50,962 nt of DNA. It comes from Chthoniobacterales bacterium. Its GTDB lineage: Bacteria; Verrucomicrobiota; Verrucomicrobiia; Chthoniobacterales; UBA10450. Where the stretch lies: NCBI GenBank assembly GCA_025935755.1, contig JAICUQ010000006.1, positions 1 through 50,962 of the forward strand, in the 5' to 3' direction. A program made the position numbers and the translations under genes. The notes under the pieces were generated by a model. It was not told the origin of the DNA and did not search any database. It was given only the letters and a program-made list of their open reading frames with translations. Below are positions 15,669-25,086 of this stretch, piece by piece; position 1 is the stretch's first letter, and every line of letters starts with the position of its first letter.

Positions 15669-18482
15669 GTGCAAATGATTGCTCGATTTTTGATGACCGG
15701 TTCATTGCTGGTTTCGTTTAACGTCGCTTCCGTTTCGCGCGCGCAGGAGCAAACTCCGGCGAATCCGATTGGGTCACCCACGGCTTCGGCAACTGCGCCG
15801 GCAGTTTTGTCTTCGACTGCCACAGCAACTCCTTCCGCTACACCGCCGCGACTTAGTGATGTGCTCTTTAAGAATCTGAAAGCGCGCTCGATCGGGCCGG
15901 CGGTGATGGGTGGTCGCGTGTCCGATATCGCCATCGATCCGCGGAATCCATTTGTATTTTACGTCGGCTTCGGACACGGCGGCGTTTTCAAAACCAACGA
16001 CAACGGCGTGACCTTCCAGCCTATCTTCGACAAGCAACCGATGCTCTCTATCGGTGCGGTCGCGGTTGCGCCGTCTGATTCCGATGTCGTTTGGGTTGGG
16101 ACCGGCGAAGCCAACGATCGGAATTCATCGGGATGGGGTGACGGCGTCTATCGGTCGACCGACGCTGGCGATACGTGGCAGAACGTCGGGCTAAACGAAA
16201 GCCGCACGATTGCGCGGATCGTTGTCGATCCGAAGAAACCGGAAGTCGCTTACGTCGCAGCCATGGGCAACTTATGGAAAGACGGCGGCGAACGCGGGCT
16301 ATTTAAAACAACTGATGGGGGCAAGACTTGGAAATTAGTCCTCCATGCGGAGTCTCCGCATGATGCACACACGGGCGGTGGCGATGTCGCGATCGATCCG
16401 GCCAATTCACAGATTGTTTACGCGGTGCTGTACGCGCGGCAACGGACACCCTGGAGTTTCACTTCGGGCCCGAACGTCACAGGAAGCGAAGATGTCGGTG
16501 GAATTTTTAAGAGCACCGATGGTGGCGGAACCTGGAAGAAGCTTTCCGGAGGTCTCCCGGGTCAAACTGGTCGGATAGGTCTGGCAGTTAGCGCCAGCAA
16601 TCCAAAAGTCGTCATGGCTGTTGTGCAAAGTTATGAAGGTGGGGTGGGGGCGCTTGACGATCTGCGCAGCAAGAGCGGCGGAGTTTTTCGCTCGGAGGAC
16701 GGAGGCGAAACGTGGACACGCATGAGCGCGATGGATCCGCGCCCGTTTTATTTCAGCCAGATTCGTATCGACCCGGCAAATAACCAGCGCGTGTATCTGC
16801 TCGGGTTCGCGTTGTTTGTGTCCGATGATGCCGGAAAAAACTTTCGCGAGGATCTAACTGAAAAAACGCATCCCGATCATCACGCGTTGGCCATTCAGCC
16901 AGGCACAGTGCCACCGCCAAGACCACCCAAGCCGGAGGAAAAGAACAAGCCACCAAAGCCTCAAGTCTGCCTGCGTTTATTGCTCGGAACTGATGGCGGC
17001 GTTTACCAAAGCTTTGCTGGTGGAAAAAATTGGGATCACCTAAACAAAATTCCCGCGGGTGAATTTTATCGAATCTCACTCGACGACACGCAACCATATT
17101 TCCGAATCGCCGGCGGCCTTCAAGACAACGAAAACTGGGTCGGACCCAGCGCGGTGCAAAGCAAGGAAGCGATTCGCAACTGCGACTGGATTGCGCTCGC
17201 AGGTGGCGATGGCTTCTATGTGCTGTTCGATCCGACGGATTCCAACACGTTTTACGCCGAGAGCCAGCAGGGCGAGGTGCACCGGATCAATTTAGAAAAC
17301 GGGGAGATTCGGCGTTTGCGGCCTGAGCCTGCTGAAGGCCAGCCGCGGTATCGTTTCAATTGGAACTCGCCGATGATCATGAGCCGGCATAAACCGGGCA
17401 TGATTTATCTGGGCGGTGATCGCGTGTTCCGGCTGACCGACCACATGGAAAAATATTCCGTGATCAGTCCCGATCTGACGCGCAATGAACCAACACATAC
17501 AGTTGCCGCGGGTAGCGGCGCGGAAAGTTACGGCACGGTTTTTTCGCTGGCGGAATCACCTAAACGTGCCGGGTTGTTGTGGGCGGGCACTGATGATGGG
17601 CGGCTGTGGCTGACAGAAAATGAAGGCGGCAAATGGACCGAGGTGACCGACAATTTGCCTGAGTCGGCGCGTGGCCAATGGGTGTCGCGTATCGAGCCCT
17701 CTCACTTTGACGCGAACGTCGCATATGTTGCTACCAACGGTTATCGAACGGGTGACGAGCGTCCGTCGATTTTGCGAACGGCCGATATGGGAAAAACGTG
17801 GCAGCCGGTTAATGGCAACCTGCCATTGGCCGATCCAGTCGAAGTGGTCCGCGAAGATCCCGTTAATCCCAAACTCCTTTATGCCGGCACGCATTTCGGC
17901 GTGTTCGCGTCGTTTGATCAAGGTGAACACTGGGTGCGCATTGGCGATATCCCTTCGGTGCGTGTTGATGATATTCAGATTCATCCGCGCACATCAGATT
18001 TGGTAATCGCCACGCACGGACGCAGCATTGCCATTCTTGATGACAGCGTTCCGTTTCGCGAGTTCATTCCGGAAATCGCTGCAACTCCTGCGCATTTGTT
18101 TAGCGTGCGCTCCGTTACCGCAAGATATCTGCAGCCTGGATTTGTGGACTCAAATGGCAAAGGCGTCTATCGCGGTGAAAATCCCGCCGAAGGCGCATTC
18201 TTTACAGTTTGGGTACGCGAATTCACAGGCGACGAGATCAAAATCGCAGTCACCACCGCAAAAGGACAGCCAGTGGCAAATCTAAAGGCGCCCGGCGCTC
18301 CAGGTTTCACTCGTTTGAATTGGGATTTACGGCCAACGAAAGATGTCAGGGTAGAATATGGCGGGGAAAAGCCGGAACGGTTTGTTCCCGCAGGTGATTA
18401 CACGGCAGAGCTGACCTTCGGCACCACGAAAATGAAACAAAATTTCCATGTCGCCCTCGCCGAAGGCATCACGCCCCGCTGA
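15669..18482 (+). CDS. Large secreted BNR/VPS10-like beta-propeller protein
   Basis: 937 residues with GTG start (ATG at 15675 is an alternative two codons in) and a signal peptide ending near SRAQ. A Thr/Ala/Pro-rich linker leads to many Asp-box repeats: TNDNGVTFQP, STDAGDTWQN, TTDGGKTWKL, STDGGGTWKK, SEDGGETWTR, TADMGKTWQP. The fold is that of the glycosyl hydrolase/sortilin-type double propeller, with a C-terminal immunoglobulin-like part (APGFTRLNWDLRP). Related proteins are widespread in Acidobacteria, Verrucomicrobia and Bacteroidetes, without a proven function. Only 11 bp precede coaE, so transcription may read through. Confidence 0.9.
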   Translation: MQMIARFLMTGSLLVSFNVASVSRAQEQTPANPIGSPTASATAPAVLSSTATATPSATPPRLSDVLFKNLKARSIGPAVMGGRVSDIAIDPRNPFVFYVGFGHGGVFKTNDNGVTFQPIFDKQPMLSIGAVAVAPSDSDVVWVGTGEANDRNSSGWGDGVYRSTDAGDTWQNVGLNESRTIARIVVDPKKPEVAYVAAMGNLWKDGGERGLFKTTDGGKTWKLVLHAESPHDAHTGGGDVAIDPANSQIVYAVLYARQRTPWSFTSGPNVTGSEDVGGIFKSTDGGGTWKKLSGGLPGQTGRIGLAVSASNPKVVMAVVQSYEGGVGALDDLRSKSGGVFRSEDGGETWTRMSAMDPRPFYFSQIRIDPANNQRVYLLGFALFVSDDAGKNFREDLTEKTHPDHHALAIQPGTVPPPRPPKPEEKNKPPKPQVCLRLLLGTDGGVYQSFAGGKNWDHLNKIPAGEFYRISLDDTQPYFRIAGGLQDNENWVGPSAVQSKEAIRNCDWIALAGGDGFYVLFDPTDSNTFYAESQQGEVHRINLENGEIRRLRPEPAEGQPRYRFNWNSPMIMSRHKPGMIYLGGDRVFRLTDHMEKYSVISPDLTRNEPTHTVAAGSGAESYGTVFSLAESPKRAGLLWAGTDDGRLWLTENEGGKWTEVTDNLPESARGQWVSRIEPSHFDANVAYVATNGYRTGDERPSILRTADMGKTWQPVNGNLPLADPVEVVREDPVNPKLLYAGTHFGVFASFDQGEHWVRIGDIPSVRVDDIQIHPRTSDLVIATHGRSIAILDDSVPFREFIPEIAATPAHLFSVRSVTARYLQPGFVDSNGKGVYRGENPAEGAFFTVWVREFTGDEIKIAVTTAKGQPVANLKAPGAPGFTRLNWDLRPTKDVRVEYGGEKPERFVPAGDYTAELTFGTTKMKQNFHVALAEGITPR

Positions 18483-18493
18483 CGTTTGCCGGC

Positions 18494-19105
18494 ATGCCTG
18501 CAATTGGAATCACTGGCGGAATTTCCACGGGTAAAAGCACTTTCGTCGATTGCCTTCGCGAGCTTCTGCCGAACGCTACGTTTTTCGACGCAGACGAGGC
18601 GGCTCATGCGCTCTTGAATGTGGCGCACGTGCAAAAGGAAATTCGGAGTGAATTTGGCACAAAAGTGTTTTCACCCAGAGGAGACTTGAATCGAAGCAAG
18701 CTTCGAGCAATAGTATTCGCCGACGCGACCAGAAAACGCGCGCTGGAGCGGATCCTCCATCCGCGCATTCGCCGCCAATGGCGGACAGAGGCGAAAAGCC
18801 ATCGCAATTCCCCCAAATTTTTCTTTGCTGATATTCCACTTCTTTATGAGACCGGCGGTGAAAGCTTATGCGACAAAGTGGTTGTACTGGCCTCTTCGCT
18901 GAAGGTGCAACTCGCGCGTTTACGAAAGCGCATGTCGATAAAAAACGCCGAAGCCAGACAAATGATTAACTCGCAAATGCCACTCGAAGAAAAAATCAGA
19001 CGTGCGGACCACGTGGTTTGGAACAATGGGAGTCGAAGCGCGCTCATGGAGCAGGCGCAGTTGCTGGTTGCATCGTGGCAGGGACAAACATGGACGAAAA
19101 AGTAG
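18494..19105 (+). CDS. coaE: Dephospho-CoA kinase
   Basis: Phosphorylates dephospho-CoA in the last step of coenzyme A synthesis. 203 residues, normal length. P-loop GITGGISTGKS at residues 5-15; DADEAAHALL follows; the lid region carries HPRIRRQW; FADIPLLYETGGE is the CoaE signature. The 3' end overlaps the start of rho by 16 bp, so the genes form an operon. Confidence 0.95.
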   Translation: MPAIGITGGISTGKSTFVDCLRELLPNATFFDADEAAHALLNVAHVQKEIRSEFGTKVFSPRGDLNRSKLRAIVFADATRKRALERILHPRIRRQWRTEAKSHRNSPKFFFADIPLLYETGGESLCDKVVVLASSLKVQLARLRKRMSIKNAEARQMINSQMPLEEKIRRADHVVWNNGSRSALMEQAQLLVASWQGQTWTKK

Positions 19106-20478
19106 AGATACTGAGCTCAGAGGCGGAGATTGCGGCAGAAGGCGAAGGTGCGGCAGATACGGCTGCCACTCCACCGGAGAAGGAGATGCAAACGCCGGGG
19201 TCAACGCCCGCGGCTACGCTGCGCGCGCTTGACCTGAACGAGCTGCAGGATTTTTCGGAGAAAAAGCTGAGAGCTCTCGCGCGGGATTTAGATCTGCATC
19301 TACACCCCGCTCGCTCCAGGCATCAACACATTCTCGATATTGTGCGTGCGGCGGCAGGCGGTGGCGCAATCGTTTCCGCAGAAGGATTTCTCGATCAGGT
19401 GAGCGATTCGTTCGCAATGCTGCGCTGGCCGAAGTTAAATTTTCTGCCCGTTCCCGAGGATGTGGCCGTTCCGCGCAGTCTCATTGAACAATACGATCTG
19501 CGGCCCGGGCAAAAAGTTAAAGGCACGATACGCTTGCCGGTCCAACGCGAAAAATTCCTGTCGCTCGACAAAGTGACAAGCGTGGAGAATCAACCGGTCG
19601 AAGAATGGAAACAATGTACCGCGTTCGATAAGCTAACTCCGCAGTTTCCGCAGGGTAGAATCATCCTGGAGAATCCAAGCACCAGTTCGGTTTGCGCACG
19701 CGCAGTGGATTTGCTAACGCCACTCGGCCGCGGACAGCGCGGTCTCATCGTTGCGCCGCCGCGCGTCGGCAAAACCATCTTGCTAAAAGAGATTGCGAAG
19801 GCGATCCGCGCAAATTATCCGGAGATCGTTCTTATCCTGCTGTTGGTAGACGAGCGACCGGAAGAAGTCACCGATTTGCAGCGGGAAATCGACTGCGAGA
19901 TTTACCATTCAAACTTCGACGAAAGCGTGCAGCGCCATGTGCAAGTGGCGGAGATGGTGCTCGAGCGTGCGAAACGTCTGGTGGAAATGAAACACGATGT
20001 GGTGTTGTTGCTCGACAGCCTGACGCGGCTTTCACGCGGCTACAATAATTTGGAGCCGGGCAAAGGCCGTATCATGTCCGGCGGTGTCGAAGCGAAGGCG
20101 TTGATCAAGCCGAAGAAGTTTTTTGGGTCGGCGCGCAATGCCGAAGAAGGCGGGAGCCTGACTGTGCTGGCCACTGCGTTGACTGAGACTGGCAGCCGGA
20201 TGGACGAACTGATCTTCGAGGAGTTCAAGGGCACCGGAAACATGGAATTGCATCTCGATCGTGGGCTGCAGGAAAAGAGGATTTATCCGGCGATTCATCC
20301 GATGCTTTCGGCTACCAGACGCGAGGAATTACTTTATCATCCAGAGGAATGGGACCGGGTGCTGATGCTGCGCAAGACGATGGGCGCGTTGCCGCCGCTC
20401 GAATCGATGGAAAAACTCATCGATAATCTGCACGCGACCAAAACCAATGCCGAACTACTGTTGAGCGGATTGCGGTGA
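19090..20478 (+). CDS. rho: Transcription termination factor Rho
   Basis: RNA-dependent ATPase that ends transcripts. 462 residues from the ATG at 19090 (MDEKVEIL), inside the end of coaE; an ORF start at 19018 would overlap coaE by 88 bp and looks less likely. An acidic, Ala/Pro-rich N-terminus precedes the Rho N domain ([11 protein letters not shown]), the RNA-binding fold (residues about 95-170), then Walker A APPRVGKT at 222-229, [28 protein letters not shown] and [16 protein letters not shown]. The Q-loop segment reads [16 protein letters not shown]. Its stop overlaps the start of rnd. Confidence 0.97.
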   Translation: MDEKVEILSSEAEIAAEGEGAADTAATPPEKEMQTPGSTPAATLRALDLNELQDFSEKKLRALARDLDLHLHPARSRHQHILDIVRAAAGGGAIVSAEGFLDQVSDSFAMLRWPKLNFLPVPEDVAVPRSLIEQYDLRPGQKVKGTIRLPVQREKFLSLDKVTSVENQPVEEWKQCTAFDKLTPQFPQGRIILENPSTSSVCARAVDLLTPLGRGQRGLIVAPPRVGKTILLKEIAKAIRANYPEIVLILLLVDERPEEVTDLQREIDCEIYHSNFDESVQRHVQVAEMVLERAKRLVEMKHDVVLLLDSLTRLSRGYNNLEPGKGRIMSGGVEAKALIKPKKFFGSARNAEEGGSLTVLATALTETGSRMDELIFEEFKGTGNMELHLDRGLQEKRIYPAIHPMLSATRREELLYHPEEWDRVLMLRKTMGALPPLESMEKLIDNLHATKTNAELLLSGLR

Positions 20479-21665
20479 GGGAGATGGTGCTCGCAAGATC
20501 TGCTTCACACGATGTGATCGCGTCGGAGCAGCAGTTGGCCGATTTGATCCGGCAAATCGATGCAGCTGATCGCATAGCGCTCGATACCGAGGCAGACAGC
20601 CTGCATTCTTACCGGGAAAAACTTTGTCTGCTCCAGATCAGCGCGCCAGCAGGCGTCATCCTGAGCAACGTCGAAGGATCCCGTGGAACTGCCTCGAAGG
20701 TAACGCTGCGGGATTCCTCGACTTCGCTCGGAATGACTGTGGACTCAGTCGGCGACTTTATCGTTGATCCGTTGAGCAATCTCGATCTCGAGCCGCTGCG
20801 CTGCGCATTGGAATCGAGAGAAATCGTTTTGCATGCTGCCGATTACGATCTGCGAATGCTGCGGCGCGGCCTGAATTTCAAGGCAAGCAAAATTTTCGAT
20901 ACTGTCATTGCGGCGCGATTACTCGGGATCCGCGAATTCAGTCTCGGTGCGCTGGTGAAGCGCTTCTTCGATGTGGAGCTCCACAAACATTCCCAAAAGG
21001 CCAACTGGGCGTTGCGACCATTGCCGCCGAGGATGCTGAAATATGCACTCGACGATGTGCATTATTTGCTGGCGCTTGCCGCAAGATTGGAGCACGAACT
21101 GGAACGAGTTGAACGCGTCGATTGGTTTCGACAATCCTGCGCGCGCGCCATCGAGTCAGCCTCGGCCGCCCGCGAACGGACGGAAGATGAAAATTGGCGT
21201 ATCGCTGGAGTTGGCGCGCTCGATCCGAAGACTGCAGCAGTGCTTCGCGCGCTCTGGCAATGGCGGGAGACAGAAGCGGAATTAGCGGATCGACCTCCAT
21301 TTCATATTTTACACAACCGCGAGCTCCTGGAGGCGGCGGGAAATTTCGCGTCAGGCCACGTCCCTGATTACAAACAGTTCTCCGCGCGCCGGCGCCGGAC
21401 GTTCCGCGAAGCGGCGGAGATGGCTTTGCAATCGCCGCAATCCGACTGGCCGGTGATGCGCCGTCGTTCTGGTATTCGGCCGACACCCGAGATGCGCCAG
21501 CGTGCGGATGAGTTGCGCGAACGGCGAGATAAAGCGGCTGTGCAGCTTGGCTTGGAAGCATCTTTCATTGCATCTCGCGGCTCACTCGAAGCGATCGCAG
21601 CTGATCCCGCGCGCGCAACATCGTTACTGGTGCCGTGGCAACGTGAGTTAATCAGGATCGATTAA
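20475..21665 (+). CDS. rnd: Ribonuclease D with in-frame repeat insertion
   Basis: 3'-5' exoribonuclease for tRNA maturation. 396 residues. GTG start whose GTGA overlaps rho's stop; an ATG lies 9 bp on. DEDD exonuclease motifs: ALDTEADSLHSY (Asp37, Glu39), LHAADYDLRMLRR and YALDDVHYLLALA. HRDC-type helical domain follows (ALWQWRETEAELADRPPFHI). Residues 61-88 (VILSNVEGSRGTA to STSLGMT) are the translation of a dispersed palindromic repeat and sit in the loop between LLQISAPAG and DFIVDPL, where other RNase D proteins have a short turn. The frame is kept and the catalytic residues are intact, so the protein may still work. Confidence 0.92.
   Translation: MREMVLARSASHDVIASEQQLADLIRQIDAADRIALDTEADSLHSYREKLCLLQISAPAGVILSNVEGSRGTASKVTLRDSSTSLGMTVDSVGDFIVDPLSNLDLEPLRCALESREIVLHAADYDLRMLRRGLNFKASKIFDTVIAARLLGIREFSLGALVKRFFDVELHKHSQKANWALRPLPPRMLKYALDDVHYLLALAARLEHELERVERVDWFRQSCARAIESASAARERTEDENWRIAGVGALDPKTAAVLRALWQWRETEAELADRPPFHILHNRELLEAAGNFASGHVPDYKQFSARRRRTFREAAEMALQSPQSDWPVMRRRSGIRPTPEMRQRADELRERRDKAAVQLGLEASFIASRGSLEAIAADPARATSLLVPWQRELIRID
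20655..20737. repeat. GTCATCCTGAGC palindromic repeat inside rnd
   Basis: 83-bp element with arms GTCATCCTGAGCAACGTCGA and TCGACTTCGCTCGGAATGAC, the inverted-repeat plan of the intergenic copies at 23086-23175 and 45501-45614. Here it adds 28 codons without a stop. Confidence 0.88.
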
Positions 21666-21763
21666 GCGCGGCGAATGGAAAAGCGAGGCGAGGACGCATC
21701 GCACTCCCCGAAGCTGTCGCAAAACAATCTCAACCAGGTTAGCAATCCGGCCCCGGATACACC

Positions 21764-22486
21764 TTATGGAATGATGAGAGTTTGACCGACGGTAAGATCT
21801 TTTGGATCACGGACGCTTTTCTTGTTCGCTTCAAGGATGGCCTTCCAACGTTTCGACGATTTATAAAACTTTCGCGAAATCGAGAAGAGTGTGTCACCCG
21901 ATTGCACGACGTAAGTTTGGCCTCCCTTTTTTAATCCAGGTTTTTTGGCGTTACTCGCTTCCAATTTCTCCAACGCCGTTCGTGATACCGCTCGCTCTTC
22001 CAGTTGTTTGTGCAGCGCCAAATTTTCGTTGCGTAACCGCGCCGCTTCCGCCCGCGTGATAACAGAATCGCCCGACAACGCTGTCAGTGCAGCGATCTCG
22101 TCGCGCTTGATTGAATCCTTTACGTCTTTGGCGTGTGAGCCGTTTGGAGTTAGCGCGAGATAGCGTTTGAAGTGATGCAGCGCGCTGACAGGATCGTTGA
22201 GTTTGTCATCGTAGAGCAAAGCGAGTTTGTAGTGCACCTCGGCCGCGCGTGGGCTGTCGTCCAGAGCAGCTTCATAAAGGTTTACCGCGCGTTCGAAGTC
22301 GCCCTGCACGGATTTCGTGTCGGCATCCTGCATCAGTTGGGCGTAACGCGAATCGCCAAAACGGTCGCACCCGGTTAATCCGCAGACAGTAATCAGGAAG
22401 AGCTGAGTCCAGCCCACAACCGCATTTACGGACCACAGCGAAAAAGAATGGCAGCAGCGAGGCTGAGAGTTGTCAGTGCGGCGCAT
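21764..22486 (-). CDS. Lipoprotein with TPR and C-terminal LysM domain
   Basis: 240 residues from the ATG at 22486 (open to 22540). A hydrophobic segment ends in the lipobox LTGC, so it should be lipid-anchored. TPR-like helices follow (YAQLMQDADTKSVQGDFERA, HYKLALLYDDKLNDPVSALH), then a coiled-coil-prone stretch (RAEAARLRNENLALHKQLEE) and a LysM module at the end (YVVQSGDTLFSISRKFYKSS, DLTVGQTLIIP) that binds peptidoglycan. Its 5' end overlaps that of the divergent next gene by about 11 bp if both starts are right. Likely an envelope scaffold. Confidence 0.85.
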   Translation of the reverse strand: MRRTDNSQPRCCHSFSLWSVNAVVGWTQLFLITVCGLTGCDRFGDSRYAQLMQDADTKSVQGDFERAVNLYEAALDDSPRAAEVHYKLALLYDDKLNDPVSALHHFKRYLALTPNGSHAKDVKDSIKRDEIAALTALSGDSVITRAEAARLRNENLALHKQLEERAVSRTALEKLEASNAKKPGLKKGGQTYVVQSGDTLFSISRKFYKSSKRWKAILEANKKSVRDPKDLTVGQTLIIP

Positions 22487-23072
22487 TCTCGGCAATTTGC
22501 TTGTTGTGAGCACGCGTGCACTTTTTTTCTCAGTCGGCACTACACTGCTCTTCGCAGCGATCGCTTGCCATGGGGCGCTTTCAACCGGCTCCGACTATTC
22601 GATTAGCTTAGTCGATCTCGATGGCAACAAACTTTCGACGGCTGACGGACACGTCACCGTCGTCGTATTGGCAACCCCTGCTGCCCGCGAACAGGCCCGA
22701 ACTGTGGGCGACCATGTTCCGGATTTTTGTCTCGGCAATCCGACTTACAGGATGATTACCATCATTCATTTCACCGGCAGACACATGGCAATCGGGCGCC
22801 GACTGGCGACGGCGTTCGTTCGGCATCGCGTCAAGGAGGCAGCACAACGGCTTCAGGCGCGGTACGATGCACTGAAAATCTCGCGCGATGCCAAAAGCGA
22901 TATATTTGTCGTCACTGATTTTGACGGGACAATCGCTTCGCAGTTCGGTCAGGTTGCGGGAGCTGCGGAGTTTGGCGTGTTTGTGTTTGGCCCCAAAGGA
23001 GAATTGTTAGCGCAATGGCATAGCGTGCCCTCTATGGACGAACTCGCTGCGGTTCTGAAAAAATCCGATTAA
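22476..23072 (+). CDS. Secreted thioredoxin-fold protein lacking CxxC
   Basis: About 198 residues from GTG at 22476 (TTG at 22470 also possible; no ATG at the front). Signal peptide LFFSVGTTLLFAAIACHGA. The rest resembles the AhpC/TlpA thioredoxin fold: YSISLVDLDGNKLSTADGHV, VTVVVLATPAAREQ, IFVVTDFDGTIASQFG and FGVFVFGPKGELLAQWHSVP. The redox CxxC is missing; the nearest Cys is DFCLGNPTYR, so it is unlikely to be a disulfide reductase. Function unknown. Confidence 0.7.
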   Translation: MRRILGNLLVVSTRALFFSVGTTLLFAAIACHGALSTGSDYSISLVDLDGNKLSTADGHVTVVVLATPAAREQARTVGDHVPDFCLGNPTYRMITIIHFTGRHMAIGRRLATAFVRHRVKEAAQRLQARYDALKISRDAKSDIFVVTDFDGTIASQFGQVAGAAEFGVFVFGPKGELLAQWHSVPSMDELAAVLKKSD

Positions 23073-23085
23073 CGATCGTCGGCCG

Positions 23086-23175
23086 GTCATCCCGAGCGAA
23101 GCTGAGGGGTCCCGCTGCGCAGCGTCCGGTAATCCCGCGGGTTCCTCGACTCCGCTGCGCTTCGCTCGGAATGAC
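23086..23175. repeat. GTCATCCCGAGC palindromic repeat between convergent genes
   Basis: Left arm GTCATCCCGAGCGAAGCTGA, right arm CGCTTCGCTCGGAATGAC, with an inner palindrome GCTGCGCAGC. Located between two convergent genes, where the hairpin could end transcripts from both sides. Confidence 0.85.
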
Positions 23176-23206
23176 CACTTGCGCGGCAGGGCAAAGCCGT
23201 TGTGTC

Positions 23207-24376
23207 TCAGTATTTCGGTACAGTTGGATCGATGGCGTCCGACCAGGCCTCGATTCCTCCTTCCAGATTGTACACATTTGCGAAGCCCCGGTGCTTGAGC
23301 AGTCGTACGGCTTCGGCACTGCGGCGACCGCTATGACAATGAACGATGACGGTCTGCCCGCGGCGCAACTCGCTGGCGCGGTCAGCGATTTCTCCGAGCG
23401 GGATCAACTTCGCGCCTTCGATTCGTGCGATCTCGAATTCGAATGGCTCACGCACATCGATCAGGTCGAACGCTTCACGCGCATCCATCTTTTCTTTCAA
23501 TTCTTGCACCGATATTCCAGGGACGCCCGCTTCGTCGGGAGCGCCGCAAAATTGATCGTAGTCAATCGGCGCAAAGATTGTTGGGTTTTCGCCGCAAACA
23601 GGACAGCGCGGATCGCGCCGCAGCTTTAGCTCACGAAATGCGACCTTCAGCGCATCGAAATGCAGCAGGCGTCCAAGCAATGATTCGCCGACGCCCACGA
23701 TCAGTTTGATCGTCTCGATCGCCTGAAGCATGCCAATAATGCCGGGCAAAACACCGAGCACACCGGCTTGTGCACAGTTCGGAACCGACTCCGGCGGCGG
23801 TGGCTCCGGAAAAAGACAACGATAACATGGCCCACCTAAATGCGGCGCGAATACAGTGGTTTGGCCTTCGAATCTGAATACGGAGCCGTAGACATTCGGC
23901 TTCTGCGCAAACACACAAACGTCGTTTGAGAGATAACGTGTCGCGAAATTATCCGAACCATCTACGATCACGTCGTAATCAGATACAATTCGCTCCGCGT
24001 TTTCGCTGGACAATCGACACTCGTGCAACTCGATGTTGATGTCCGGGTTGATGTCGCGCAGCCGGTCACGCGCCGATTCGAGTTTACTGCGGCCAATATC
24101 CTTTGTTCCGTGAAGAATCTGCCGTTGCAGATTGGTGAGATCGACACGATCGAAATCAACGAGGCCAAGTCTTCCCACGCCTGCTGCTGCCAGATAAAGG
24201 GCAGCAGGGGAACCGAGGCCGCCCGCGCCGATACATAAAACGCGCGACGCCTTCAGCCGTTTCTGTCCGTCGGCGGTCACTTCGGGCATAATGAGATGTC
24301 GCGAATAGCGTTGCAGTTCCGCTTTCGTTAGGCCTGCTGCGGAAATTCTTTCGTCGCCGATGACGCTCTGATGCAT
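23207..24376 (-). CDS. moeB: MoeB/ThiF-type adenylyltransferase with C-terminal rhodanese domain (MoeZ-like)
   Basis: Adenylates the C-terminal Gly of a small sulfur-carrier protein (MoaD or ThiS type) and passes sulfur to it. 389 residues: E1-like domain with GAGGLGSPAALYLAAAGVG, VDFDRVDLTNLQRQ and SDNFATRYLSNDVC, zinc ligands CYRCLF and CPVCG, and a rhodanese domain from about residue 285 with the active-site Cys in VIVHCHSGRRSAEAV. The fused form makes a separate sulfurtransferase unnecessary. No partner carrier gene is in the window. Confidence 0.93.
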   Translation of the reverse strand: MHQSVIGDERISAAGLTKAELQRYSRHLIMPEVTADGQKRLKASRVLCIGAGGLGSPAALYLAAAGVGRLGLVDFDRVDLTNLQRQILHGTKDIGRSKLESARDRLRDINPDINIELHECRLSSENAERIVSDYDVIVDGSDNFATRYLSNDVCVFAQKPNVYGSVFRFEGQTTVFAPHLGGPCYRCLFPEPPPPESVPNCAQAGVLGVLPGIIGMLQAIETIKLIVGVGESLLGRLLHFDALKVAFRELKLRRDPRCPVCGENPTIFAPIDYDQFCGAPDEAGVPGISVQELKEKMDAREAFDLIDVREPFEFEIARIEGAKLIPLGEIADRASELRRGQTVIVHCHSGRRSAEAVRLLKHRGFANVYNLEGGIEAWSDAIDPTVPKY

Positions 24377-24480
24377 GTTGGCGGTACATTAGCATGCCTG
24401 CCAGATCCGGGCATGCCGCTACAGCGAATAGTCGAGGCGTACCGAAAACCCCGGCGGTTCGCGAGGGCTGCGGGGAACTC

Positions 24481-25086
24481 CTATTCAGTGACCGTCACCG
24501 CAGTGCCTACCGGAGCGTTTTCGAAAAACCTAACCGCCATTTCTCCCGGCAAACGAATACAACCGTGGGATGCAGCGAATGGCGGAACATAACCCTGATG
24601 CATTGCGTAGCCGCCTCTGAAGAACATGGCATACGGCATCCGCGCACCGTCGAAATGAGTGCCCTTCGGACGAGCATCCTTTCGTGAGTCAATGTTTGAC
24701 CTAACGACGTTGCCGTACTCATCGACATAATCGCCAAATGCGCTGGAAACGTGGTCTGCATTTTTCGAAAGCACCGTGTAATGTCCAGGCGGAGTCGAAA
24801 AGCCGGGCTTACCAGTCGAGACGGTGGTTTCGCCGACTAACGTCTTGCCCTTGTAGAAGTACGCTTTTTGTTCTCCGATATGGACAACAATGCGCGGCTT
24901 TCCAGTAGCGCCTTCGTCGTCCCACCATCCTGCGGGAGCGGCGCGGGGATACATGCCCGGTTGATATGGAGTTGGATACTCTTCGCAGCTTGAAATGATC
25001 AGCCCCGCGAGGAGCGCCATTGTAATTCTTACCAGGGGGAGCTTATTCACAAAACGGCGGATACTATTCAATGGTCGGTCACTCAT
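24481..25086 (-). CDS. L,D-transpeptidase (YkuD domain) lipoprotein
   Basis: 201 residues. The N-terminus (ITMALLAGLIISSC) ends in a lipobox-like ISSC, so a lipoprotein. YkuD domain: RIVVHIGEQKAYFYKGKTLV, STGKPGFSTPPGHYTVLSK and the active-site motif SHGCIRLPGE preceded by MHQGYVPPF. The Cys of HGC attacks stem peptides to form 3-3 crosslinks or to attach proteins to peptidoglycan. Stands alone. Confidence 0.92.
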   Translation of the reverse strand: MSDRPLNSIRRFVNKLPLVRITMALLAGLIISSCEEYPTPYQPGMYPRAAPAGWWDDEGATGKPRIVVHIGEQKAYFYKGKTLVGETTVSTGKPGFSTPPGHYTVLSKNADHVSSAFGDYVDEYGNVVRSNIDSRKDARPKGTHFDGARMPYAMFFRGGYAMHQGYVPPFAASHGCIRLPGEMAVRFFENAPVGTAVTVTE

